DNA of 62,173 nucleotides from Planctomycetota bacterium (GTDB taxonomy: Bacteria > Planctomycetota > J058 > JAJDCP01). The notes under the pieces are model-generated. The model was not told the DNA's origin. It was given only the letters and a program-made list of their open reading frames with translations, and made no database searches. The stretch is taken from assembly GCA_029260765.1 (NCBI GenBank), contig JAJDCP010000088.1, positions 1 through 62,173 on the forward strand. Direction: 5' to 3'. Below, piece by piece: positions 42,567 through 49,713 of the stretch. How positions within the stretch are numbered: position 1 is the first letter of the stretch; each line of letters begins with the position of its first letter. Both the position numbers and the translations under genes were made by a program.

Positions 42567-42804
42567 GATTTGGTACAGCCAGCGGTCGCAACGGATAGTA
42601 GCCGCCCAAACCCCTCCAGCCCCTTGGCATCGAACCCGTGTCAGGAGCTCTGGATCCGGGCTCGGATCCGGGCTCGGAACCGCGCTCCGGATCGGATTCG
42701 GGTCCGGCCTCATCACCGCATCAACCCGCCTCTTCCCAAGCCTTGCAGTCCACCCGCCGTCGGGCGATGATCGTCCCCGACCCACCCACGCGGGGGGAGA
42801 ACCG

Positions 42805-44397
42805 ATGCCCACCCATCTCGAGAGCATGGCCCACTGGGCTGTCACGCTGCGCTACGACGACATCCCCGAGCACGTGCGGGCCCGCACCCGCCTGCAGATC
42901 ATCAGCATGCTGGCGGCCCTGCACGCAGCGCGCTTTTCCGAAGACGCCGCGCCCGTCAGCCGCTTCGTCGCGCGCTACGGCCGCGGGGGTCCCTGTACGG
43001 TGGTCGGCCGACGCCCCCGGCAGACGCTCGAAGACGCGGTGCTCTGCAACGCGGCCGCCAGCATGGCGCTCGACTACGACGACTATCTGTGCATGGGCCA
43101 CACCGGCCACAGCGCGGTGCTGGCGAGCTGGGCTTTGGCCGAACAGCAAGGCGCCTCCACCCGTCAGCTGTTGACCACGGTGGTGGCCGCCAACGAGTTG
43201 GGGGCGCGCCTGGGTGCGAGCGTTCTGCTGGGGCCGCAGAACGGTCAGGCCTGGGGCTTCGTCCACAACCTGGCGGGGGCGGTGGCAGCCGCGCGCTTCT
43301 TCGGCCTCGACGCCGAGCGCAGCGCCGATGCCCTGGCGATCGCCCTGTACCAGCCGCCGTTCACCCTCTGGCCGGGATTCATGGGGGCGGGCAGCAAGGT
43401 GCTGACCGCGGCCCAGCCCTGCCTGGCGGGCATCCGTGCGGCACAGCTCGCTGGCGAAGGGTTGCGTGGCGCCCGCGGCCTGCTCGAGGCGCCCCGTGGA
43501 TTCCTCGAGAGCTTCGCCTTTGCTGCGCTTCCGCAGGTGCTCGGCGGGCTGGGGGAGGTCTGGCTGAGCGAGACCCTGTCCTACAAGCTCTACCCCGGCT
43601 GCGCCTATCTCGACACCGCTGTCGATGCGCTGCTGGAGCTGCGGCGCGCGTTCGCGTCCCAACACGGCCGCGAGCTGACCGCCGCAGATGTGGGGGCCAT
43701 CGAGGTGTCGGCCAACCTGCTCAGCCTGCAGATGGACCAGCTGGCCTCAGAACATGGGGGCGCCGCGGGTCTGAGCGCCGCCGAGGTCAACTTCTCCCTG
43801 CGCTTGAGTCTGGCGGTCGCCATCATCGCCGGACAGCTGCAGGGACGAGAGATGGGCCTGGCGATGCTTGCCGGGCGCGAAGCGGAGATCCGCGCCCTGG
43901 CCGCTCGCGTGCAGGTTGTCCACGACCCGGCGCTGAGCGGCGTGGTGCTCGACAACTTCGCCGGCCTGTTTGCTGGCGCGGGTTTCGGCGGACTGGGTCC
44001 GCGCGCCTGGCTGCGGGTCATCTCCGGCTACTCCGGCCAGATGGGGGGTATGCGCCTGGCCGCCCAGCTGCTGCGCCAGCTGGGCCCACGTTGGCTCAGG
44101 TCGGCGCACAGGCGGCCCGCCCGGACCGAGCTGGCGGATTTCCGCATGTTGTTCCCCGTCCGGGTGCGGCTGAAGACCGTCGACGCGGAAGTCCTGCAGG
44201 CGGCCCGCGACGTGCCCGAAGGGGCGGCGGGCGATCCCGGGCAGGCATCCGCAGTCGCCCGGAAGTTCATCGCCGAGGCCGCTCCGCAGCTGGGGGAACA
44301 GGCTGCCGAAGCTTCGTTGGCGGCGCTGGAGACACTCGAAGATCAGCCGCTGGACTGCCTGCGGGCGGCGCTGTTGGGCCCCGAAGAGGAGAGCTGA
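42805..44397 (+). CDS. MmgE/PrpD family protein
   Basis: This 530-residue protein belongs to the MmgE/PrpD superfamily (2-methylcitrate dehydratase, immune-responsive gene 1, cis-aconitate decarboxylase). The helical first domain has the ASMALDYDDYLCMGHTGHSAV segment that carries conserved family residues, and the second domain has KLYPGCAYLDTAVDALLEL. The ATG at 42805 follows GGGGGGAGA and is chosen over an upstream frame extension that is only repeat sequence. It is one base apart from the N-formylglutamate amidohydrolase gene, so the two are cotranscribed. No other methylcitrate-cycle gene is present, so the substrate may be another tricarboxylate-like or degradation intermediate. Confidence 0.82.
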   Translation: MPTHLESMAHWAVTLRYDDIPEHVRARTRLQIISMLAALHAARFSEDAAPVSRFVARYGRGGPCTVVGRRPRQTLEDAVLCNAAASMALDYDDYLCMGHTGHSAVLASWALAEQQGASTRQLLTTVVAANELGARLGASVLLGPQNGQAWGFVHNLAGAVAAARFFGLDAERSADALAIALYQPPFTLWPGFMGAGSKVLTAAQPCLAGIRAAQLAGEGLRGARGLLEAPRGFLESFAFAALPQVLGGLGEVWLSETLSYKLYPGCAYLDTAVDALLELRRAFASQHGRELTAADVGAIEVSANLLSLQMDQLASEHGGAAGLSAAEVNFSLRLSLAVAIIAGQLQGREMGLAMLAGREAEIRALAARVQVVHDPALSGVVLDNFAGLFAGAGFGGLGPRAWLRVISGYSGQMGGMRLAAQLLRQLGPRWLRSAHRRPARTELADFRMLFPVRVRLKTVDAEVLQAARDVPEGAAGDPGQASAVARKFIAEAAPQLGEQAAEASLAALETLEDQPLDCLRAALLGPEEES

Positions 44398-44398
44398 G

Positions 44399-45592
44399 AT
44401 GCCGCTGTTCAACCGCCAGACTCCCACCAGCCTCTATGAATGTATGTCCTTGCAGGGAGCCACGGCCATGCACGGGCTGCCGGAAGAGCTGCGTGGCCGG
44501 ATCCTGGTCGATACGGTTCACGATGGCGGTGTCTTGCCCGAGCCGTTCCTGAGTGATCGTGAGGGCCGCCCGCTGGTACCCCTGGAGCTGCTCGAGCGCC
44601 GGCATATCGAAGAACGGGACTGGGGGGCGAACCTCGTCGCCCGTGAGCTGGCGGCGGCTCTGGGCCTCGCGTCCTGGTGCCGGGTCCATCTCGCCCGCGT
44701 CCTGCTCGACTTCAACCGCTTCCCCGGCACCACGCCACCGAACACCCGCGGCCCCCTGGACCGGCTGGCGATCAACCCGCCCTTCGCGAGCGCGCTCGAC
44801 CACGGCCAGAAGCTCGCGCTGCTAGAGCTGTACGACAAGATCTCCGAGCAGATGGAAGGGCAGCTCGACGGCCGTCTGGTGAAGATCGAAGTCCACACCT
44901 ACGATGAGCACAACGCCAGCACGACCAAACGCCCCGATGTCAGCCTGATCAACCAACCGGCCAGCTATCAGAAGGACGCGCGCATGCCCTTTGGGGTGTT
45001 CGATCCTCTCTATCCGGACCATCTGGCCGAATCGACCTGCAGCCGCGTGCTCAGCCATCGCATCTCGCTCAACCTCGAGCGGGCAGGCTACCGGGTGGGA
45101 CACAACCACCCGTATCTCCTGCCCGAAGGCAGCATGGCCGTGCGCTCGCAGGTCTGGTATTTCTTCCGCTACCTGCGTACGCGCTACGAAGAGGCGTTCC
45201 CCGCCACACGCGATGATCCGGGCCACGCGATGGTCTGGCAGATGCTGCTCAACACCAACCAGAGGCTCAGTGAGAGCGCCGCCCTGCGCGGCTTTCTGCA
45301 CCGCTACTGGCGGGTGGGGGCTGGGCGACGCCCGCGTTTCGAGGCCGCCCAGCGGGCCTACGCCGGGGTGCGCCGCTTCTTGCAGGAGAGCGAGGTGGTT
45401 TCCGACTACCGACGCTCCCCCGATCGCCCCAGCTCGCTGGTCATCGAGGTACGCAAAGATCTACTGTGCGAGTTCGACGCCACGGGACGCCCTGTGCGCG
45501 CCCGGCCCGAGGTTGCGATCAAAGTGGCTCGCGTGATCGCCGAGGCGGTCGTGATCTTCTTCGAAACCGACCGCGTCGCCGGTGGGTTCTGA
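44399..45592 (+). CDS. N-formylglutamate amidohydrolase-like protein
   Basis: This 397-residue protein fits the N-formylglutamate amidohydrolase (HutG-type) fold. An early ILVDTVHDGGVLPEPFL histidine strand, LARVLLDFNRFPGTTPP, the EVHTYDEHN metal-site stretch and the YRVGHNHPYLLPEGS segment correspond to the family's zinc and substrate sites. It is longer than classical HutG (about 270 residues) because of a C-terminal helical extension after residue 260. It lies one base after the MmgE/PrpD gene. Whether it deformylates N-formylglutamate or cleaves another N-acyl amide is not shown. Confidence 0.75.
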   Translation: MPLFNRQTPTSLYECMSLQGATAMHGLPEELRGRILVDTVHDGGVLPEPFLSDREGRPLVPLELLERRHIEERDWGANLVARELAAALGLASWCRVHLARVLLDFNRFPGTTPPNTRGPLDRLAINPPFASALDHGQKLALLELYDKISEQMEGQLDGRLVKIEVHTYDEHNASTTKRPDVSLINQPASYQKDARMPFGVFDPLYPDHLAESTCSRVLSHRISLNLERAGYRVGHNHPYLLPEGSMAVRSQVWYFFRYLRTRYEEAFPATRDDPGHAMVWQMLLNTNQRLSESAALRGFLHRYWRVGAGRRPRFEAAQRAYAGVRRFLQESEVVSDYRRSPDRPSSLVIEVRKDLLCEFDATGRPVRARPEVAIKVARVIAEAVVIFFETDRVAGGF

Positions 45593-45593
45593 C

Positions 45594-46586
45594 ATGGAGC
45601 AGGCGGTGCCGGCTGAGGCTACGTCCCCAGGCAAGAAACGCCGCTGGCCGCGCATCGTCGTCTTGCTGCTTGTCTTGACCTGGGTGGTGGTGCGCTTCTG
45701 GCCCGCCCCGGCCGATGCGGATCCACTGCGTCCTGCCAAGGTACGGGCGACCAGCTTGGAGCAGCGCACACTGACGGTACAGGGCTGGCGCGTGCGTTAC
45801 ATCGATGAAGGCCCACGCGATGCCGAGGTCTTGATTCTGCTGCCAGGCCACACCTCGAGGATCGAGGAGATCGACCACCTGGTCGCACCTCTGGCCGAGA
45901 GCCTGCGCGTGATCATCTTCGACTTCCCGGGCTCGGGCTACTCCGAAAAGCCCGTGATCTCCTACGACCTGGCGCTCTATGAGGAGATCATCGTCGGCGT
46001 GATGGACAGCCTGCAGATCGCCCGCGCCCACCTCGGCGGAGGCAGCCTGGGCGGCAACCTGGTGTTCAGCACGGCGGCCCGCTTTCCCGAGCGCTTCGTG
46101 CGCCTGCTGCCCTGGGCGCCAGGCAGCGCCTGGCCGGCTTCCCCCTGGATCGCCCGGGCAGGCTGGCTGATCGCTGGCTACCTGCCCTTCGGCTGGATGG
46201 CAGACTACCAGTCCACATTCTGGTATGCCGAGGACGACCCTTTGCGCCAGACACGCATCGACGAGACATTCGCCTACTACGACGAGGTGGGAGGGCCGGG
46301 CTTCACCGCCATGTACTGGGGCATCGCGCTCGACACCGTGCGGCGCAGCCTGTTCGACGTAGCCCCCCGGGTTCCGCATCCCACGCTGCTGTGCTGGGGC
46401 GAGCACGACGCGACGCCCTACATGACTGAAGGAGTCGCGAGGCTCGGTGAGTTGCTGCCCCGTGGGGAAGTGGTGCGCTTCGACGACGCACCCCACGCCA
46501 TCGCCAACGCGGAGCCCGAACTGCTGCTGCAACGCATCCGCGAGTTCTTGAGCCGGCCAGAGGAAGAACTACCTGGCGGGAGATGA
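45594..46586 (+). CDS. Membrane-anchored alpha/beta hydrolase
   Basis: This 330-residue hydrolase has an N-terminal signal anchor (residues about 19-36, IVVLLLVLTWVVVRFW) and then an alpha/beta-hydrolase domain: VLILLPGHTSRIEE, FDFPGSGYSEKP, the nucleophile in LGGGSLGGNLVF, the acid in LLCWGEHDATPY and the histidine in FDDAPHAIAN. The triad is intact. The ATG at 45594 comes directly after the upstream stop; a GTG at 45582 is an alternative start. It completes a three-gene unit with the MmgE/PrpD and N-formylglutamate amidohydrolase-like genes, which looks like a small catabolic set. It ends 6 bases from the convergent FHA activator. Confidence 0.82.
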   Translation: MEQAVPAEATSPGKKRRWPRIVVLLLVLTWVVVRFWPAPADADPLRPAKVRATSLEQRTLTVQGWRVRYIDEGPRDAEVLILLPGHTSRIEEIDHLVAPLAESLRVIIFDFPGSGYSEKPVISYDLALYEEIIVGVMDSLQIARAHLGGGSLGGNLVFSTAARFPERFVRLLPWAPGSAWPASPWIARAGWLIAGYLPFGWMADYQSTFWYAEDDPLRQTRIDETFAYYDEVGGPGFTAMYWGIALDTVRRSLFDVAPRVPHPTLLCWGEHDATPYMTEGVARLGELLPRGEVVRFDDAPHAIANAEPELLLQRIREFLSRPEEELPGGR

Positions 46587-46592
46587 GGGACT

Positions 46593-48437
46593 TCAGGCCT
46601 TCAGCTCGTAGTTCTTCATCTTCTCATACAGGGTCGAACGCGAGACGCCGAGGGTGCGGGCGCACTTGGAGACGTTGCCCCCCATCATGTCGAGCACCCT
46701 CTGGATATGGGCCTTCTCGACTTCGGCCAGACTCTGCAGCATCGCCAACGCATCGCCCTGCCGCTTGCGGATGCGCTCGGGAAAGTCCTGCACGCCGGGC
46801 TGGTCTCCCGCACACATGGCAAAGGCGGATTCGACCGCATTCTCCAGCTCGCGCACATTCCCCGGCCAGACGTAGGCCCGCAGCATCTTGGCCAGGGCAG
46901 CCGAGATCGTCGCCTTGCCCCCGGAGAAGCGGGCAAAGAACTTCTCAGCCAGCGGCACGATGTCTTCAAGCCTTTTGCGCAGGGGAGGAATGGTCAGCTC
47001 GACCACGTTGAGGCGGAAATACAGGTCCTGCCGGAAGTCTCCCTGGCGGACCGCCTCTTCGAGGTCTTTGTTGGTGGCCGCCAAGATACGCACGTCGACC
47101 TTGAAACTCTCGCGCCCCCCGACCGGCGTGACGACCCGCTCCTGGAGGACCCGCAGGATCTTGGCCTGCAGGGCGGGGGCCATGTCGCCAATCTCGTCGA
47201 GAAACAGCGTGCCTCCATCGGCCAGCCGGAAGTTGCCCGGGAAGTTCTGGCTGGCGCCCGTGAAGGCGCCGCGCTTGTGCCCGAACAGGTGGCTCTCGAG
47301 CAGCTGCTCGGGAATGGCCGCACAATTCATGGCGATGAAGGGTCCATCCGTGCGGTGTGAGAGGCGGTGCAGGCTGCGGGCGATCACCTCTTTGCCCACA
47401 CCACTCTCGCCGCGGATCAAGACCGTGCTCTCGGAGCTCGCCACGCGGCGCACCAACTCGAACAGCTTCTGCATCGAACGGCTGGCGAAGACCAGGCCCT
47501 CTTTGGAGAGCAGCTCTTCGCGCAGGCGCCGGTTTTCCTGCAGAATGCGCAGCCGCAGGCGCTGGTTGACCAGGCCCGTCGCGGCCAGATGGGCAGCGAC
47601 CTGCATGAAGCGCAGGTCGTCGACGCCGAAGGGGCTGACCTCTTGGCGGCTGTCGACGTAGATCAGGCCGATGGGCCGTTCGCCTTCGAGCATCGGCACA
47701 CAGAGCACGCCCTGGATCTCGTCCTGCAGCAAGCTCTCAGAGCTGGACACCCGCTCGTCCTTGCGCACGTCGCCGATCAGGGTTCCCAGCCCCGCCCCCA
47801 GCACCTGATCGACCAGGGTGCGGCTGATACTGAACGCCTCTTTGCGCCCGTCCTGCGACCAGAAGGCCAGCGGCTCGAGCTCTCTCTCAGGGCTGGCCAG
47901 CGCGATGAATCCTCGGCGGACCTCGAATGCCTCGCACAGAATCGACAGGTAGCGGCGCATCAGAACCTGCGCATCGCCTTCACCGAGCAGACACTGGCTC
48001 AGCCTGAAGAGGATTGCGAGCAGGGCGCCGGCGGTGGGCTGCTCGGGATCGAACTTCAAGGTCAGATGCTGGCGGCGGTCTTCCCAGGATGCGTCGAAAT
48101 GGAGCGTCGACTGGGTCAACGCCAGCGACGTCGAAGAGCTCGGACCGAGACAAAAACGCAACACCGTGTCGCCGAGAAAGATCCGGTCGCCGTCCGCCAG
48201 GACTTGGGGCACACCCGGCTCGAGGGGAACTTCATTGAGCACGATCGGGTTGGTGTCGAAGAGCCGCAACAGCTGCCAGTTCTCGTCGCGCAGACGGAGA
48301 ATGCCGTGCCGCCGCGAGACCTTGCGGTCATCGAGCACGCAGTCATTGTCGCGGCTGCGTCCCAGGCTGAGTTGCGTAGCTTCCAGGGAGACTGTGCGTG
48401 CTCCGCCGGGACCCTGAACCTCCAACCTGGCATTCAT
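46593..48437 (-). CDS. FHA-GAF sigma-54-dependent activator
   Basis: This 614-residue regulator has an FHA domain (residues 1-100; LGRSRDNDCVLDDRKVSRRH), a GAF domain (about 150-290), a sigma-54 AAA+ domain (about 315-545) and a Fis-type helix-turn-helix (NVSKCARTLGVSRSTLYEKM). The AAA+ part has Walker A RGESGVGKEV and the sigma-54 contact loop GAFTGA, so it should drive sigma-54 open-complex formation. FHA reads phosphothreonine, so a Ser/Thr kinase, perhaps one of the two encoded in this window, is a likely input; the GAF domain may bind a small ligand. The ATG at 48437 is preferred to a TTG two codons earlier. No GG-N10-GC promoter was identified near it. Confidence 0.93.
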   Translation of the reverse strand: MNARLEVQGPGGARTVSLEATQLSLGRSRDNDCVLDDRKVSRRHGILRLRDENWQLLRLFDTNPIVLNEVPLEPGVPQVLADGDRIFLGDTVLRFCLGPSSSTSLALTQSTLHFDASWEDRRQHLTLKFDPEQPTAGALLAILFRLSQCLLGEGDAQVLMRRYLSILCEAFEVRRGFIALASPERELEPLAFWSQDGRKEAFSISRTLVDQVLGAGLGTLIGDVRKDERVSSSESLLQDEIQGVLCVPMLEGERPIGLIYVDSRQEVSPFGVDDLRFMQVAAHLAATGLVNQRLRLRILQENRRLREELLSKEGLVFASRSMQKLFELVRRVASSESTVLIRGESGVGKEVIARSLHRLSHRTDGPFIAMNCAAIPEQLLESHLFGHKRGAFTGASQNFPGNFRLADGGTLFLDEIGDMAPALQAKILRVLQERVVTPVGGRESFKVDVRILAATNKDLEEAVRQGDFRQDLYFRLNVVELTIPPLRKRLEDIVPLAEKFFARFSGGKATISAALAKMLRAYVWPGNVRELENAVESAFAMCAGDQPGVQDFPERIRKRQGDALAMLQSLAEVEKAHIQRVLDMMGGNVSKCARTLGVSRSTLYEKMKNYELKA

Positions 48438-48537
48438 CGACAAGCCCGTCCACAGCCTCTTTATCTATCGATGGCGTATGGAGTAGGATGGTGCGGGCTG
48501 ATCTGCCGGAAGTCCATCCTTAATTTCGGGGAACTCG

Positions 48538-49077
48538 ATGCTGCCGGGGCTTTTCCTCCCGCACACAGCCACGATCACACGCGCCGCCGGGCTGTGCCTG
48601 TGCGTCGCACTCCTGGGCTGCGTGCCTACGCCGGTGGTCGAGCCGCTCCAGCCGGCGGACTCCGCAACCCACTTGTTTGCCAGCGCGTGGCTGCACGGTG
48701 AGCCGGTAGCCTTCGACGAGCTCGAGCAGGCAGTCGTGGTGCTCGACTTCTTCGGCACCTGGTATCCCAGCAGCCGAGAAGTGATTCAGGTACTCAAGGA
48801 TCTCTCAGCCAGGTACAGCGATCGCGGTCTGGTGATCCTCAGCTGTTCGCGTGAGGATCCGATCGTGGTCGAGCCTCTGGTTCGTGAGCTCAGCATTCCC
48901 TACCGCGTGTTCATCGATGCCGGCGGAGCGACGGCACGCCGCTTCGGGGTGCGGACCCTTCCTACCGTATTGGTCTATGGTGCGGGCTTGGAACCGGTCT
49001 ACTCGGGGCACCCCCTGCGCCCGGGTTTCGCCGAACAGGTACGGCAGGCGATCGTGGCGAAGGAACAGGGAGACTGA
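48538..49077 (+). CDS. Thioredoxin-like lipoprotein lacking CxxC
   Basis: This 179-residue lipoprotein has the lipobox ALLGC (Cys28) and a TlpA/AhpC-like thioredoxin fold: VVVLDFFGTW, a central strand RGLVILSCSRED, and the conserved cis-proline TLPTVLVYG. Where TlpA proteins have WCxxC, this one reads W75-Y76-P77-S78-S79, so neither active-site cysteine is present. It cannot be a disulfide oxidoreductase by the usual mechanism. A chaperone or binding role at the membrane is more likely. It is divergent from the FHA activator gene (about 100 bases between starts) and precedes the ECF sigma operon. Confidence 0.82.
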   Translation: MLPGLFLPHTATITRAAGLCLCVALLGCVPTPVVEPLQPADSATHLFASAWLHGEPVAFDELEQAVVVLDFFGTWYPSSREVIQVLKDLSARYSDRGLVILSCSREDPIVVEPLVRELSIPYRVFIDAGGATARRFGVRTLPTVLVYGAGLEPVYSGHPLRPGFAEQVRQAIVAKEQGD

Positions 49078-49151
49078 CGCCTCGTTGCAGAAAAATCACG
49101 AGACCGTCAGAATAGGCTCTCCCCACTGGTGTCCAAGGGCTTTAGGACGCG

Positions 49152-49712
49152 ATGGACGAATCCCGGCTCATCGATCAAGCGCTGAGCGGAGACCGCCGAG
49201 CGTACGGCACGCTGGCCGAAGCCTGCCGACCGGCGCTGTTTGCCGTCGTTTTTCGCATGACCGGCGATCGTGAGGCCGCTATGGATGCCACCCAGGAAGC
49301 ACTGCTGCGCGGCTGGCGCAGCCTTGGCCAGTTCCAGCGTGGCTCGAAGCTCTCGACCTGGTTGGTGCGCATCGGGGTCAACGTGGTGCTCAACGAACGC
49401 CGCCGCAAGAGCCGCCGGCCGCAGGAGGTCTCTTCCGACTTGTTGGGTCCCGCAAGCGACGATCGTGGGCCGCGTCCCGAGAGAGATGCGGCTGCACACG
49501 AGCTGCAGACCGCTTTCCGCGCGGCCCTCGCCGAGCTGCCCGATGCGCTGCGGGCCGCCGTGGTGCTGCGTGAGTTGGAAGGCCAGTCGTACAAAGAGAT
49601 CGCGGGGGCTCTGGAGATTCCGGTTGGGACCGTGATGTCGCGTCTACACAACGCGCGGCGCCTGTTGCGCAAGCGACTGCTCGCTTTCATGCCTGACGGG
49701 GGAGGACGCTGA
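49152..49712 (+). CDS. ECF RNA polymerase sigma factor
   Basis: This 186-residue sigma-70-family ECF factor has region 2 (RMTGDREAAMDATQEALLRG, residues about 36-55) and region 4 (SYKEIAGALEIPVGTVMSRL, residues 140-159), the two domains needed for -10 and -35 recognition. Its stop is one base before the anti-sigma start and the two overlap in ribosome-site sequence, so they are translationally coupled. It should be released to transcribe an envelope-stress or surface regulon when the membrane anti-sigma is inactivated. No clear ECF-type promoter was found just upstream. Confidence 0.92.
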   Translation: MDESRLIDQALSGDRRAYGTLAEACRPALFAVVFRMTGDREAAMDATQEALLRGWRSLGQFQRGSKLSTWLVRIGVNVVLNERRRKSRRPQEVSSDLLGPASDDRGPRPERDAAAHELQTAFRAALAELPDALRAAVVLRELEGQSYKEIAGALEIPVGTVMSRLHNARRLLRKRLLAFMPDGGGR

Positions 49713-49713
49713 G

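Larger units (their letters stand above)
42041..42656. repeat. 308-bp tandem duplication
   Basis: TTCCAGGGCTCCTGACATGG starts at 42041 and again at 42349, and the following bases match at nearly every position through to GTCAGGAGCTCTGG at the end of each unit. The differences are a few substitutions and a 3-base insertion in unit 2. Each unit is bounded by inverted CTCCTGACA and TGTCAGGAG ends, so a unit could fold back or behave as a small mobile element. Confidence 0.88.
41792..42804. other. 1-kb repeat-filled spacer without a recognisable gene
   Basis: From about 41884 the sequence contains a 16-base repeat pair (about 41964-42000), a run of CGGGGT hexamers (42013-42038), a 308-bp tandem duplication (42041-42656) and an imperfect GGATCC/GGGCTC run (42651-42708). 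The MmgE/PrpD ribosome site (GGGGGGAGA) follows. Several long open frames cross this DNA but differ between the two duplicate units and begin or end in repeats, so I call none of them. Confidence 0.7.

Noticed and set aside
42484..42804. An N-terminal extension of the MmgE/PrpD protein
   Set aside because: The extra codons come from the tandem repeat; the ATG at 42805 has a ribosome site and starts the conserved domain.
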